Assembly: GCF_014898055.3 (NCBI RefSeq)
Contig: NW_023601433.1
Coordinates: 17,966,141-18,030,140 of the forward strand
Source of the DNA: Talpa occidentalis
Taxonomy: Eukaryota > Chordata > Mammalia > Eulipotyphla > Talpidae
DNA length: 64,000 nt
Reading direction: 5' to 3'
The notes beneath the pieces are model-generated. The model worked only from the letters and a program-made list of their open reading frames with translations, did not search any database and was not told the DNA's origin. Of the stretch, positions 35,016-48,333 are shown piece by piece (the first letter of the stretch is position 1; every line of letters begins with the position of its first letter). The position numbers and the translations under genes were made by a program.

Positions 35016-38000
35016 AGCTATTCCCTGTTGTGATCCAGTGTATACTATGCAAAGCACAGAGTTTGATGATCGTTTGATAACTATAAGCAAAGTAACAAAA
35101 TATAGGGGTTGATTTTGAAAGTTAGTCTGAGACTCATTGTTTTATCTAAAATGCGATCACTGTTGTTAGTACCTTTCTGAAATTGCAAAACCAAAACTGA
35201 AAATAAAAATGAACTAGGAAGTAGCTTAGGAGAGTGTTAAGAAGACGACCAAGAGTGAAACAGATCGCTAAGTTGATGACAGAGGTGGTGAAGAATAGAG
35301 GCCCCTCATGTTGGTGCAGATGTCAAAATATTTAGGTGTTGAGTCAGTTCCTGTATGAAGTTGCAACTGCAGTGAAGATAGCTATTGTTAAAAACTTGAA
35401 CGCTTTCCTGTTTTTTATTTAAATTGTTTACATGCTTGTTTAGTTATTTTTTAGGGTAAACTGTGAGTAAAATTGTTGATTCAAATGGTACAATCCCATT
35501 TTTAGAATTTTGGTGTATTATCATATGGTTCTTTCTTAATTAAAAAATGTGTCCAGGTGAAGTTGATACTGGCAGCTTTTTTGAATTTTCAAATTCCATT
35601 TTACTAGAAATGTATATTTTTGAGTTTTAAACACTACCTGAAATTGTGAAAATTGTTAGCATGACTTCAGTTTTCCTTTTAAAAAAATGGAATTATGGCA
35701 CCCCCTGCTGATTTCAAAAGGAATTGCTGAATTGTTTGACTAAGAATGTGTAAGTGAAATTTAGACTTTCTTAACCCTCATGAGGGCCCACTTTGCTCAC
35801 CATCATTAGACATCATGATAACAAGTATTTGGTGACACTCAGATTTTGAAACTGAAGAGGAACTAGAATAAGAAAATACAGAGAGGTACGAAACATGGTG
35901 TGTTCCAAAATCTGCAGGTAGTTTTATGGAAAATTTGAGGGAGGGTGTTAGTGTGATTTTTTTTTTTTTTTGCCTCGGAAGGAGCTGGTAAGCATAGAGA
36001 ACATGCATCATTTTAAAGTATTTAAACTTTATCATGAAAGTGCAGTTGAGTCATCAGAGTTTTATTTAGAGTGATAAGGTAATTAAGTATCTTAGAAAGA
36101 TAATGTTCAGGATGGGTGGGAGGTGGGGACACACCAATTTGAGGGTCACTGCATTTGCCAAGTGGACTGATTAACATCTGGGAGAGCCACCAAGCTCTGA
36201 GCAGGGGAGACTGGGCAATTTGGAAATAGTCCCCTTGTACAGCACAGGGACAGTCAGGAGCTGAAGAGCACAGTGCTCACTGGCTTTTGCCTTATTAGCA
36301 ACATGTCAGCACAGCAAAACCACAATTCTTAGTAATTTCAAAATTTCACGAGAGACCTAAAAATAAATCAATCAGCCAAGCAAGTATTAATAAAGTCAAT
36401 ATCACTTGCTAGTCAAAACTGTTAATATGCATAAAAATAGAATGAATCTGTTTATTTAAGAACTACACCTACCATTAAATTATGACACAGTCACAACTAG
36501 AACCCTTTAGCTATAAAGCCTCTAATGGCAACACACTTGTGACTGTCAGAGCGGACACTGGAACTCACGAGGTGACACATCCCTCCATGAGTAGAGCTAA
36601 GCCCGAGTGTGCACAGGAGCTGACACCAGCAAGCCAGCAGGGATGCACACGCAGGGCTGTGATTTCCCTACAGCAGAGTTGGCTGAACTACACTGTAAAC
36701 TTCAGAAACCAGTTAAGTGGTTGCAACACCCAAGTGACCAAAAGCCAAGAAGAGCCACACTGACCTGGGTAGGAGAACTCACTGCATTTTGCCTCCCTTA
36801 AAACTGCCTCCCCCAGCAACAACCCTGAGCACGGAGAGAACCAACCACTCCGAGCTTCTCCCTAAGGAAGGGAAGAGAGTGGCGCGTGTGTTCAGGGAGT
36901 TGGCTTGCCAGGGGTCGCCTGGGGCTGCTTTCTGTTCTGCCTGACTCAGTGCTAACAGGATGACAGCCTAATTTGGATGCCAGCTCAGGGGCTGCCCAGA
37001 AGAAATTTGAGCCCTGGGGCACATTTTACAGTAGCAGAGAGACTGAGGTGGCAGAGCCAGATGCCGGGGAGACCAAGAGATTCTCAGTTCCCGAGAAGAA
37101 GCCAGGAGCGAGCTTCACTGAGCTGGGAAATTAGAAAGATAAGTCCAAAGAAGATACATCTCTTGAAAAAGTTAGAGAGGTCCCCAGAATTTCCAGTCAA
37201 ATTAATTGATGAAAGTCTTGCCCTGCCCAAAGTCAGTTGGAAAAGGTAGCTATGTTTTCAGATGCATTAGCGAAAACAGAATCTGTTCTGCAGAGACCTG
37301 TGGGCCTAAGAGGAGAATCTCACTTTTGAGGTGAGCAAGACCCAAAGACAGCCTTCAGAGTGGTTGATCATTCACATACCCTTCATGTTCTTCCTCAACT
37401 ATTAATCCTTCAGTACTTAAGCTTCGTTAATATTAGTGCTGGGACCTATTGACTAGACTTTTTAACTTGCATATTTCAGCTCTGAAAAGGCTTATTTTTG
37501 TTTCCAGGGGAAACGAATGGAAAAGGGAAAAAGTTAATATTTCCAAAGCTTCATGTGAAGATGGAACAAGAATTAAGTTGCTAAGGAGAGTAACATGCCT
37601 GTCATTGTTCGAAAACCAATGGAAATGTTTACACAAAAGAACATTTTGCAGAACCAGGCAAAAGTGGGCAGTGGCCCTGCAGACACAAGTGTCTTAACCT
37701 AACCCTCTGTGGAGATAAAATGTAACAAAGAGAAACTCACTCTATGATTAGTTTATGGCAAGAAATCGTAGGATTAGTGAAGATGTCTGATTAAAAAGAA
37801 AAAAAAAACACGACAGTGTAATGCAAGGACAGGGAAAAAAATTAAAGACCATATGGCCACCAGCTGTAAGTCACTTCCTGTTCGTACATTCTTGAGAGGA
37901 GAGAGGCCGCACAAGAAGTGGCAAATGACGCAAACCTTGTGTACGTGGACACAGCTCAAGTGGCTCATGCTTCACAGGTCTTCCCCCAAGTGGGGTCTCG

Positions 38001-38089
38001 TGCAGGCCCTCAGCATCCCTCTTGAAAATCTCCACCCCCACCCTCGCTTAATATTTCTTCTTAGTCCCAGCTCAGTCTAATATGCATGT
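35016..38089. other. Unassigned noncoding stretch, partly repeat-like
   Basis: 36100-37350 is GC-richer and dense in short frames (93 codons at 36482-36763), with a texture like an L1 5' region or LTR, but I cannot name it. The rest is AT-rich. No gene supported. Confidence 0.3.
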
Positions 38090-38265
38090 GTATTGCATTT
38101 GTCTGGCCTGCTGTCTGTCTTCCTGCTGGAATATAGCTGCTGGAATGTAAGCCACAGGAAGGCAGGGGCCTTGTCTGTGTTGCTCACTGCTGAATTTCTA
38201 GTATCTTAGAATAATGCTTTCCAAAATAAAGGAGACCTGTAATAATTGTTGAGTGATTGAAAGGA
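38090..38265 (+). mobile_element. L2 3' end, plus strand
   Basis: Typical L2 order: ctggaatgtaagccacagga, aaggcaggggccttgtctgt, ttgctcactgctgaatttct, attgttgagtgattgaaagg. Confidence 0.75.
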
Positions 38266-39439
38266 TGAATGTGTGAGCACCGGAACCCCTGCCACTTCTT
38301 ACCCTCTGTACAAGATGTTTTTTCCTCTGTCCATCCCCCAGTTCTGCCCCCAAGGAGGAGGAGTTGTTAGTCACTATGGTCATAATGTAAGACATGTGGC
38401 CGACCAAATGCCCAGGAGGCAAGTTCCCCACTAAAGATTTTAAAAAATCAGCTTCTACGTCCAGGACCCCCTGGCATTTTTGACTTCACACTCTCCCCAC
38501 CACCACCCACGCTAGGGTGAGCTTGCTGGTACTCACTTTCTATCACACTTGGGTTGGCTCACACTTGTGCTTGTTACATACTTTCTCACACACACTTTTT
38601 GCTGAGTTGGGCCTTTGGTGTGATTGAAGGGTCTGGCCCTTCTTCCTCTCTGTGGGAGAAGGTGGTCTAGCTGCTTTATAATCACCTATTTTCCCCCCAC
38701 CCCAAAGTTTTCTAAGTTTAAGCTTTTATTTAGAATTTAATTCTATTTATTATTTATCCATTCCCTGAAAGGCTCAAAAGTGAAGAAGGAAAAAATACCA
38801 TATACCCACAAATTAATTCCAGTAAGCCAAGCCTTTGTGGTTTCTCTTATTGGAGGTAAAAGAACTGGTTATCTTTATCCTCAGCTCCTCAGCTTTCCTG
38901 ATTTCATCTTCCTGAACTTCTCTACCCTGAGGCTCTTATTTTGAAAAGGTGTGAACGATGTGGAAGTAAACCCTTGCACGGGGACACGGCTCCACATGGG
39001 ACATAGAAGAGCAATTTCCTTAGCTATTTGCAAGATATGACTGTAGGTTTTGGAAATATTGTGACCTTTATAGGGAAATGATTCTGTAGATAGGTCTACT
39101 TTCAAATATTCAAAATCAATGGATTAATGACTGAGAATATTATTTTCTGATCCTGCATGAGCTTTGGGGTTTCTCAGAGAAGCCGTGCCCTCAGGTGACT
39201 GATGAGCAAACTGGAGGATATGGATAGGAAATGGACAGTTTTCCTATTTGTAAATAAACAGGATTAACAGGATTAAATAAAACAAGGATATTAAGGAAAA
39301 GGTTGAGAGAAAAGTGGGGCTAATGTTTGCATAAATAGGGCTTTCAATATGTTTCATTTAGCCATCTAAGATAGTCATAGATGGTATTTCCATTTGAGAG
39401 TGGAGGAAACTGAATGCAAGAGTTTAAATAAGAGTAAAA

Positions 39440-39640
39440 GGCAACATTGTGTAGTGTGGTTAAGGTGTGGGCACTGAGAGTCATCGTTGCGCATGCTGAC
39501 ATTAGAGTCCCTTCAAGCTGTGGGCTTAAGGGTAAGTTGCTTAAAGTTCAGTTTCTTCATCTCTAAGACAATAGTATGTTACAGGATTATTGTGAGCATT
39601 AATGGTAATATATGTTGAGTTTTTAACCTATTGTCTTGGA
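39440..39640 (+). mobile_element. MIR, plus strand
   Basis: Landmarks gtagtgtggttaaggtgtgg, gtttcttcatctctaagaca and gattattgtgagcattaatg in the MIR order. Confidence 0.7.
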
Positions 39641-39934
39641 AATTGTGTGTACTTAAAGCTGTCTGATATTATTCATACATACATGCATATATATACACAT
39701 ACAGATAAATAACCCAATATTTCAAATTGTTTTATTTGGTTTCCAAAGGTCTCATACCTTGCAGGTTGTGCATGTAGAGAGTGGTAGAATCAGGAGGCTG
39801 GTCTTTCTCCCACCAAAGTCTATTCTTTCCATTATAGGACCTCTAAAAGTTTGTTAAATTACAGGAAATGAGAAAGTGAGCGTGATGAAAATGAGGTTGA
39901 AAGCGTTAATAAAAGCTGTCACCTGTTGATCGGC

Positions 39935-40080
39935 TATGATAGGTTGGCTGTTTTACTTCTGTCATTGCATTTAATCTCATTTCATTAAATAGTCTGGCCA
40001 AGATCTCGGAGTTAGGCAGCCAGAGCTGGGATCTGTCTCATTTCAAAAATCTAGTCCCTTCATTAAGCAGTGCTGCCTCC
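39935..40080 (-). mobile_element. MIR fragment, minus strand
   Basis: Reverse MIR landmarks: tgcatttaatctcatttcat, cggagttaggcagccagagc, gcagtgctgcctcc. Confidence 0.6.
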
Positions 40081-40557
40081 CCTGCCTCCCCATGAGGAAA
40101 GCCATAAGGTTACTCTGATCTCACAGAGAAAGAGCTCATAGAAGGTCGGAGTTGGTCACATGAAGAAGTACTTCTGAAAAAGGGTCTTTATGAAGTTTTT
40201 AGGGACATGTGGTAATGCGGGTTCCTCTCTCTAGGAAATCTAGAGGGTGACACAGGCCCCTCCCAAAATATAAAATTACACTGATGTATCTTAATTATTA
40301 AAAATGCTTCCAAGGTCAGTTTCTCCAGTAAAGAGGGCTTAAGGGATGTCAGTGGGATGCTGGGATGAATCTGGAATTGAGATTAGTTAAGGAAAATGAA
40401 ACGAGGAAGTTGTCATTCTTCTTGGTCCCCAAGAATTAGAGGAAAGAGCTAAAATAGGAGACAAAAACTGGGCCACTGATGGTTAATGATGTGAACCTGA
40501 AGACTATTTTAGTGGTGGGCGGCAGAAAAGAAATACAATTTAAAAGGGCCAACATGA

Positions 40558-40822
40558 CCTCCCCGGTGGCGCAGCGGGTTGATCACAGCGCTGTGAAGCT
40601 GTCCACAGCCTCCGCGGCGCTGGTTCGATTCCCGGCCTGCCCGGGAGATACCCACATGGTGAGGCACCTCTCCTGTCTCACCCACTACTCCCCTCAGCAG
40701 TGTATTTCAGTCCTTCTGCCTGTTCTGCTCCCTGCTTTGTCTCTGGTGGATTCTCTCACCTTCCTGCATTTCTGGCTTGTACCCCAGTGCTTGTATAAAT
40801 AAATAAATCTTAAAAAAAAAAT
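40558..40822 (+). mobile_element. tRNA-derived SINE copy 22
   Basis: 16-bp target duplication with one mismatch: aaaagggccaacatga (40542-40557) and aaaagggccaatatga (40823-40838). A box and B box (ggttcgattccc) look intact. Confidence 0.96.
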
Positions 40823-40838
40823 AAAAGGGCCAATATGA

Positions 40839-41639
40839 GAAGTGTCCCAGCGTGAGGAGCAAGGGCGGGCACAGCACCAGAAAGGCACTGGTTTTGAGCA
40901 CTGAGAGTAAGTGTGGCAGAGGGCCTGGGTGGTCGGCTAGGAGCAGGGGCATGTGGGTGAGGTCATGAGTTCATTGCTCACCTGTGCTTTTAGGTGAGGG
41001 CTGGTGAGCATGACTGTGGCCACGCGTGCTTGCCCCCAGAGCTCTGACCAGCCCCCGGCAGATGCGGCCCTTCCAGACAGGTGGGCTGGAGCCCTCGCAG
41101 ACTTCCCTGGCAGCCTCACAGCCTGGGCTCTCAAGCTTGGAATTACAAAGCCGCATTTCTCTTGCTTGCTCATTTATGTCTTTGAAGGTTTATAAGATTC
41201 TTTCAGTGGGATCCTTTTCTGTTGCTTTTGTATTCTCCTTTCCATTTGTGGTAAGGAGACATGTTAGTTTTGTATTATGAATTTATTGAACCCTGGTGAG
41301 TTTCTAAAATGTGGGGTATTTTAGTCTTTTACACTTTTTCTCGCTTTTTTGACATCTAGAATTTTGTGCTAGGTGGTGTAAAGCATATTTTCTTACATAT
41401 AGTGCCTTAATATGTTAAAAATAGTAAGCATATTTGTAATTTTTTGTGCATACTGACAGATTCCATGGTTATTGGAATAGAAAATACTGAAACGTGATGT
41501 GATTTTATGATTTGTAACAGCATCGTTTAAAATTTCATGTTATTTTGCATGTATTTTTGCAAAATGAGAAATTGAAATGGGTTTTTAAAACTTTCTTTGA
41601 ATATTTAAACAATAACCCGTGAGGCAGAGACAAGATCAG
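40839..41639. other. Unassigned noncoding stretch
   Basis: 40850-41160 is GC-rich with overlapping short frames on both strands; then AT-rich. Nothing recognised. Confidence 0.35.
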
Positions 41640-42215
41640 ATCCGGACTGATTTGAAGTTCCCTCTTTTTGCTGTGTGATGAGGACTGTAGGGTAGAAAGA
41701 GGGGGTGATGACTTACAGCCCAGTACTCCAGGGCCCCTGTTGGGGAGAGGGACTTCAGGCTGAATCAATAACCAATGGACAGTGGCAAATGCTCGAATCA
41801 ATCATTGCTGTGTAATGAAACCTCCGTCAAACCCCTAAAGGACAGGGTTTATTCAGGAGCTTGTGAGTTGATGAATACCTGGAGATTTGGATGCAGAGAG
41901 AGGGCATGGAAACCTAGCACCGTTCTCACATACTTTGCCTATGACTCTCCTGAGTTATATCCTTTTCTAATCAATTGATAATCTAGTAACTAACTGCCTG
42001 CTTGAGTTTTGTGAGGTGTGCTAGCAAATTAATCCAACCTATGCTTGCTGTTGACATCTGAAGCAGTCTGGTAGGATTGAGGCCTTACCCCGTGGGATCT
42101 GATACTTCCTCCAGGGAAGTAGTGTCAGAATTGAATTAAATTCTGGGGCACTAATTCTGCTATTGCAGGATTTCTTGATGTTGGAAAACCACATCTGGTG
42201 TCAGAAGTGTATAGT
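41640..42215 (+). mobile_element. ERV-type solo LTR, plus strand
   Basis: Matches from memory a placental-mammal LTR: gtgtaatgaaacctccgtca, ctaaaggacagggttta, agagggcatggaaacctag, cctgagttatatccttttct, ctagcaaattaatccaacct, gtgtcagaattgaattaaat, ggtgtcagaagtgt near the end. I do not name the family. No internal viral genes are seen next to it, so it is a solo LTR. Confidence 0.65.
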
Positions 42216-44270
42216 AGTGAAGTGTTGAGAGTAGAGGAGAAGCAGAAGGAGTGTGTTTTTTCTTGTGTGTGCGCGCAAACCAGTGAAAATTTTTGTAGAT
42301 GAAATGAATATTTCACTGGGAACGATTAAGGCAGTTTGTGCTTTACTGAAAATTAAAAATAACTTTCTGCTATAAATACTTGCACTTTTGCAGTTGACCA
42401 CTAGATGTCAGGCGTGCCTTGGACACTCTGAGAGTTGGTAGAAATTGAACAGTGTGAGCTCGTAGACCTTCACATATTTCCACTGTTTCCACATGATGGA
42501 AGCCAGAAGAACCTGATATAGTGTGATATATAGAAGCGAGGTACAACTGGAATAATGAAATTTCAAAAATAAGCCTTTTTAAAGGAGGGTTGTAATAGTT
42601 CTATTGGGTATTGTAAATGCTTCAGGTGCACTTGATACCCCTGTTATGTTCCTGGCGTTTGGGTCTCTCTCATTTTTATGGAAAGATGGATTGAACTTCA
42701 ATTTAAGAATATTCGGTAATCCCTCTCAGGACATGCTATAACAGCTGGCATTTTTGTGTTGTAGTAAATTGATTCCATACAACAGTCAGTAATAATTATG
42801 ACTGGGTTCTGACAAATTCCAAAGTATTTTCAATAAATTTAGCCAAAGAAAATACCATGATTACAACAGAAATCTAAATCAATTTGAAAGTTGAACCTAG
42901 CGACTCTACTTCATTCCACAAAACATTAAGCATTTTACTGGTTAGGATTTTATCAAACCATTTATTTTGTATTAATGTACCTGTGCATGTTCCTGAGAAG
43001 AGAATTACTTTGCAGCACATATTGCTTAAATAATATCACTTTGGAAAAATTTAACCTTGAGTGTTCATTATGAAGTAAAAAGTGAGAAATTACGTACATA
43101 TATAGAGTACCAACTCAGATGGATGTTTTGATATGGAATGTAAGGTTGTCTTAGTATTTATAGAATGTTTATTAGAAACATAAATTGACTTACTAGATGG
43201 TGTATGTGGTTGATAACATGAAACATTGACTTCTCACTGCACAAAGATGGTAAATTACATTTATACATATACATGTAATAAATACCTACCCACATACATG
43301 CATATATAAAATATGCATTATATGTTGTCCTAATGATAGAAATATGTGTGCACACACTTTACAAATTTTAACCATTTTTCCTTTCTTTCTTGGCAACAAA
43401 GCAAAAGTCTGCTAATTGGATATATTCTTTAAATTATGTATGGTCTGTTCTTGGCTTTCTTTGTGTTTGAATTAAGGAACTCTTTTATGTAGTTGAATTT
43501 TAATCCTGATTGTTAGAATAGCTTAAGAAAGCAAAGCAGAGTTGCCTTTTAAAATTATTGGGGAAAGCAACTTTAGAGATTGGAATTAATGAGACCACTT
43601 TGTCTTTTTTGCTCAATTTAAATTTTTTAACTTTGTGATTTACATTTTTACTTGGTTTTTAAAATAACAGCCCTCATATCTTTAATTAACACTCCTTTCT
43701 GTGGATTGGTGTGCTTATTTAGCTATGTCAGCCTTGGTAGTCATATAAAGTTTAAGGCATTGCACCAGATAGTCGGGTCCAAAAATGACTCTTTGGTGAA
43801 TTTTTTTATATTAATGTTCACTTTGATTATCAAAAAGCTAATTTGGAAGGCTTTAATAGAAATGTACAGTTTAAACTTCTAAAAGTGAAATCTAGCAAGC
43901 TTGTTTTTCTTTATTCTGTAATTTAGGGTCTCTAAGAATTGAAATGAGCCTTTTTTTTTTTCGTATTTACAGTATCTGTTTTTCTTGTTAATATATGTTA
44001 AAATGTGCTTTTAACTTGCTGTGTTTGCTTTCAAGCAACTGGGGAAAATGCATTAAAATGAACTTAAACACATCGTGTGGGTTTTCTGGTTTCTAAAAAA
44101 AAATGTAAATACAGTGTATTTTCCGTTATTAGGCAGCAGTGGTTCAAATTTAAACCACATGGCCACCTTCTAGGTGTCAGGCCAATGTAAATTTTAATCT
44201 TGCTACTTTCTTTTGTTTTCATTTTATATTCTTACCTGAGTGAGAACGCCTCAGTCAGAATAACCAGCTT
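42216..44270. other. Unassigned noncoding stretch
   Basis: AT-rich, short frames only. No recognised repeat or exon. Confidence 0.35.
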
Positions 44271-44465
44271 TTATTGCTGCCTTGCCATCCACCAGACACT
44301 GAGTTGTTCACATTAGCGTGTTTATCCGACAGTTCAGAATTGCTGTTCTCTCTATTTGCATTTAAGGACATGAAGAATTAATAAGATGATATAACTTGTT
44401 CAAAGTCACAGAATTAGCAATTAGGCCAAACTCTAGAGCCCTGTTCTTAGTTACTATACAGTAAT
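44270..44465 (-). mobile_element. MIR, minus strand
   Basis: Reverse MIR landmarks: ccaccagacactgagttgtt, acttgttcaaagtcacagaa, ctagagccctgttcttagtt. Confidence 0.7.
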
Positions 44466-44555
44466 GTCTTCACTGTTTATTTTGGGATAAACAGTTTATC
44501 CCAATAGTTATTGAAAAAATGGATATTTTGCAAGATACATCAAAATTTAATTTTT

Positions 44556-44830
44556 TTTTTTAAAGATTTATTTATTTATGCATACAATGACTGGGGATAG
44601 GCCAGTGGTGCAGGGCAGGGGTGGAGGGATGAGAGGATTCACCAGAGACAGAGTGGGAAACAGAACAGGCAGATTGACTGAAATACACTGCTAAGGGTAG
44701 CAGCGGGTGAGCCAGGAGAGGTCTGCTGTGCTGTGTGGGTAGCTCCCTGGCCAGGGATCGAACTCATGCTGCAGAGGCTGTGGATAGCTTCATTGTGCTG
44801 TGCTGAATCCCTTGCGCCACCAGGGAGGCT
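44556..44830 (-). mobile_element. tRNA-derived SINE copy 23, type A
   Basis: Reverse copy; head ends gcgccaccagggaggctc. Flanks caaaatttaattttt and caaagattagttttt are a likely target duplication with two mismatches. Confidence 0.9.
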
Positions 44831-45411
44831 CAAAGATTAGTTTTTATTAAAAGATTTTACTTTTGTGTATAAGTTTGGCTTTTTAGGTTTAGTTTAGATT
44901 ATTAACACTGCTGTCAATCTCTAATAGTATTTTGCTTCAGGGCTGGTGTGCTTTTAAGGATATATTTGTAGTTTTCAGTCAGAGAACTTGGCAGTCATCA
45001 TTTTAGGATGAACTAATTAATTACATTTGGTGATAAATTGTTGACAATTTGTAGAGTCCTGATCCACATTTAGAAATATAGCTTAAAATTATAGAGGGAA
45101 GGAACTTTAGAATGGCATTGGATTACAAAAAGTTCTCCAAGTTCTCTATGCAGCCAACAGCTCTTAGACCAACATGCAAAAATCTTTAAGGAAGCCTTAA
45201 TACCTGCAGGAAGAATTTTCATGTTTTTAATTAGAAACCTCACAGCAGGATATAAACCTTCACACTTAATATTAGTGTATAGTCTGTAGAAAAAAATTCT
45301 GAAGAAGTGTGACCTTTCTAGTCATTAGGATAAGAATTTTGAGTTAGTCACAGAAATGCTGGTATGGAATAATATTCCTCCTTCTTCTTAAAGTGCACCT
45401 TTCTTTTGTAG

Positions 45412-45532
45412 AAACAGCTTGTGTGACATATAAATCTTGGTGGACAGCGTGGGCTGCAGGCCGCTGAGCTGGAATTCCCCAGGGCTGTCTGAGCCAGAGT
45501 GTGGAGCAGGGCCCCAGCCTGCTGCCTGCATC
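45412..45532 (+). other. MPP7: MPP7 5' UTR part of first coding exon
   Basis: Untranslated leader of the exon that carries the MPP7 start codon. A good splice acceptor precedes it: a pyrimidine-rich stretch from about 45376 ending in ttcttttgtag at 45401-45411. The upstream edge is therefore an inferred acceptor, which would make this an internal exon with a noncoding exon further upstream. A transcription start inside it cannot be excluded, since there is no CpG island or clear TATA box. An in-frame TAA at 45431-45433 lies in the leader, so translation cannot start further upstream in this frame. Confidence 0.6.
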
Positions 45533-45569
45533 ATGCCAGCTCTGTCAACAGGATCTGGGAGTGACACAG
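45533..45569 (+). CDS. MPP7: MPP7 coding exon 1 (residues 1-12 plus first base of codon 13)
   Basis: This 37-base coding segment starts at ATG 45533 and encodes MPALSTGSGSDT plus the first G of a split glycine codon. It ends at a consensus donor (cacag|gtatgt, intron from 45570). The peptide matches the N-terminus of vertebrate MPP7 as I know it. The start is favoured because an A sits at -3 and an in-frame stop lies 100 bases upstream in the same exon. The phase (1) exactly fits the exon at 60131, which supplies GT to complete the glycine. MPP7 is a p55-subfamily MAGUK scaffold (two L27 domains, PDZ, SH3, guanylate-kinase-like) that works with DLG1 and LIN7 proteins at epithelial junctions. 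Only the extreme N-terminus, ahead of the L27 domain, is encoded here. Confidence 0.93.
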
Positions 45570-45839
45570 GTATGTGAACCCAAGAGGGGCAATTTCCCTT
45601 CCATCCTCCTTCAAATCATCTTGTTCACAGTGAAAAGCCGCATTGCTTTAAGCAAGTGCAAGCCAGACGTGCTTGTTTTTTCTGTAACCAACAAAGGGGC
45701 GTACTATAAACCTGGCTATGCCCTTCAAAATTTGAAGTGATCGCAGGGACTGCCTGCTGCCTTCTCCAAGGAGCAACCTTGAGCACTGATGCTTCCCTCC
45801 TGTCTTGTGTTTTGGAATAATACTGTAAATTTATATTTC

Positions 45840-46060
45840 TTTAAAAAATATTAAGTATTTTAAACATACGGAAAAGTGTGACAAATACCAGGGTGCTCAT
45901 ATTACTCTTCACTCTGATTTAAGAACACATGAGAACTTCTTGCCATACTTGACTTCAAACCTGTCTCACTTTTTTCACTGAAGAGGCAAAACATTAGCCA
46001 TAGCCCATTCTTCCATTTTGTCATCAGAGGTAAGAACTATTCCGAAGTTGATTGTATATC
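45840..46060. mobile_element. Old L1 3' end-type fragment
   Basis: aaacatacggaaaagtgtga and atcagaggtaagaactattc match a phrase order common at old L1 3' ends. Diverged; strand not settled. Confidence 0.35.
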
Positions 46061-46200
46061 TCTAAGGGATTCAGTGAAAACAAACAAGGTATCTCATCTG
46101 ACTTTTAAAACTCCGTGATACTTGGAATGAAGATTTCTTAGAAAGGGAAAAATTTCACATGCATGCCTGTATGCTTGAGTGTGTATATGTGCGCGCACGC

Positions 46201-46235
<35 letters not shown>
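46201..46235. repeat. (GT)n microsatellite with GCGC-rich start
   Basis: About 16 GT units, preceded by alternating gcgcgcacgcgc at 46191-46202. The alternating purine/pyrimidine tract could adopt Z-DNA. Confidence 0.95.
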
Positions 46236-46238
<3 letters not shown>

Positions 46239-48019
46239 CCCCTCCTTCTGACCTGTTACAGAAAGTAGAGTTGTGGAGATCAATGCCCTTTTGGTTTGAG
46301 GATCTCCAGAATCTCTCTAGAACCATTGAAACAGACAGTGAGTGGGGTTGGGGAGCTATGCCTTGTATTTCTAAGGATCCCTCACAAGAAGTGGTAGCAT
46401 AAGGTATAGTTGAAAAGAATGTGTGCTCTGTGCTGCATGGCCTAGACTGAATTTGGTTCCATTGCTGCCACTCTATGGCCAGCTGAGACGGTGTCTCCAG
46501 CTGCAGTTACTGGCACCGTTCTTCTAGAAAGACTGCGGCAGATATGCCCGAGCGCTGTGTAATGTTTGCAAATGTCGTTCTTTGCTATTTCAAGCATACC
46601 CATACTTCTGTTCTGGCAAGTTTTGTCTTGTCTTTATCTAGAATGTATTTTTCATCAGTGATTTACACCAGGGGATCAGTTTTTTTTTTTTTTTTAAAAG
46701 AAGTGATTTTGATTGTTAAATTATCTAAAGATCTTTTTTTTTCTTCTTAATACATTAACATTTTTCTCAAGAAAGCCAGCTCCTTTGGAAAAATTTTTTT
46801 CTGCTTTTTAGTTTTTATATAGTCCCACATTGTATTGTACTATATAAAATGAATGATTTAACTTTCCATGGTGGTTTGGGAAATTATAGATAAAATTTAT
46901 TTGGACCATAAATTTATTATGGTTGTGTAGTGAATTAGTTTTATGCCTTGCTACTCACCCAAAACGCCTTCGTGTAATTGAACGCAAAATATTGTTGCTT
47001 ACATCTAACTCGGGGAATGATTAAAATGAGTATTTATAGTTTATAGGGCAATTTAGGTGTCAGTCATGAAAAATATCATAGGCTATTTAGAATTTAAGAA
47101 GGACTTTTCCACACGTAGCTGGCTCACTTGGTGCAAATTTATTAAAGTGTCCTTGTAACTTAGACCGGGTGTATTTTTTGCTGTGTCTTTTGACCTGTGT
47201 GTCCCAGCAAGGTCATAGTCAGGCTAAGATGTGTTTACTCCCAAAGTGTTGATTTAGGGAAGCCCCAAAGTGTGGTGTGCTCTGAGAGGTTTATGGTTCC
47301 CTTGTTTTGCATTTTACCACTTGGGTCATTTTTACCATTAGGCATGTTGCTCCACAGTGTCCTAGCTGTTCTTTTCTCCAGGGAAACAGAGCTGGAGGGC
47401 ACTCTGCAGGCATCCACCAGGCAGCAGACCAGTGCTGACTCACAGCGGCCCCAGGGCACACAGCACTCACGTGGGAGATCCTTTCAATGTAAAACTTTTG
47501 CCACTTCTCCCTCTAACCTTTCCTGCTATTCTCACTGAGAAAAAACTTAAATATATAAAAGTATTCTTGGTGTGAAAGATGCATAGATAAGAAAGGAAAG
47601 AAACCCTAAGAATCCACCCTTTTCCTTCCCCAATCTCATCTTCTTTCTCAGTTTGATGAATATCCTTCAGTGATTGATAGGATCATTCACTTATGTGTAT
47701 ACATAAGTATGTTGTTTTATGGCTTTATTTTTTAATCACAGATTTTGTCAAATTCTGTGGATTGTTTATAACCTTCTCTGCACACCAACCTATGTGTACA
47801 CATGCACATAAACAGTTCCATGTGTAGTCATCTATAACTGTATAGAGGGGTTTTCCTACTGATGTCTCCAGCCCTAGGCCCTTAGCAAATAGATTGTTCT
47901 AGCCTCTTCCCCTTGCTTATCAGTAAATTCCCACTCCAGCTTGAGAAACCTGGAGTCCACACACCTTCCATCTAATTAACTGCACAATTCCAGTAGACGT
48001 GTGTAGCAGTATCAGAATT

Positions 48020-48287
48020 TTTTTTTTTTAAAGATTTACTTATTTTACACAAGAACCGGGGTACAGGTCAGAAGCGCAGGAGGGTGAGAGAATTCACCAG
48101 AGCCAGAGCGGGGAGCAGAACAGGCAGACGGACCGAAGACACTGCTGAGGGGAGCAGCGGGCGAGGCAGGAGAGGTCTGCTGTGCCATGTGTGGTTCGCC
48201 CTGGCCAGCGGGGAATCGAACCAGCACTGCAGAGGCTGTGGACAGCCTCGCAGTGCAGCGCTCAACCACTGCGCCACCGGGCAGGCC
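48020..48287 (-). mobile_element. tRNA-derived SINE copy 24
   Basis: Perfect 13-bp target duplication cagtatcagaatt (48007-48019 and 48288-48300). First of three same-orientation SINEs within 1 kb. Confidence 0.95.
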
Positions 48288-48333
48288 CAGTATCAGAATT
48301 GTTAACCTATGCCTGCAGTTAGAGAGTTAATCT

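Noticed and set aside
36482..36763. 93-codon frame in a GC-richer block
   Set aside because: Texture suggests old repeat sequence (perhaps an L1 5' region or LTR); peptide unrecognised and no splice support.
46138..46402. Frames of 62 and 79 codons with C/V or H/T repeats
   Set aside because: Translation of the (GT)n tract.
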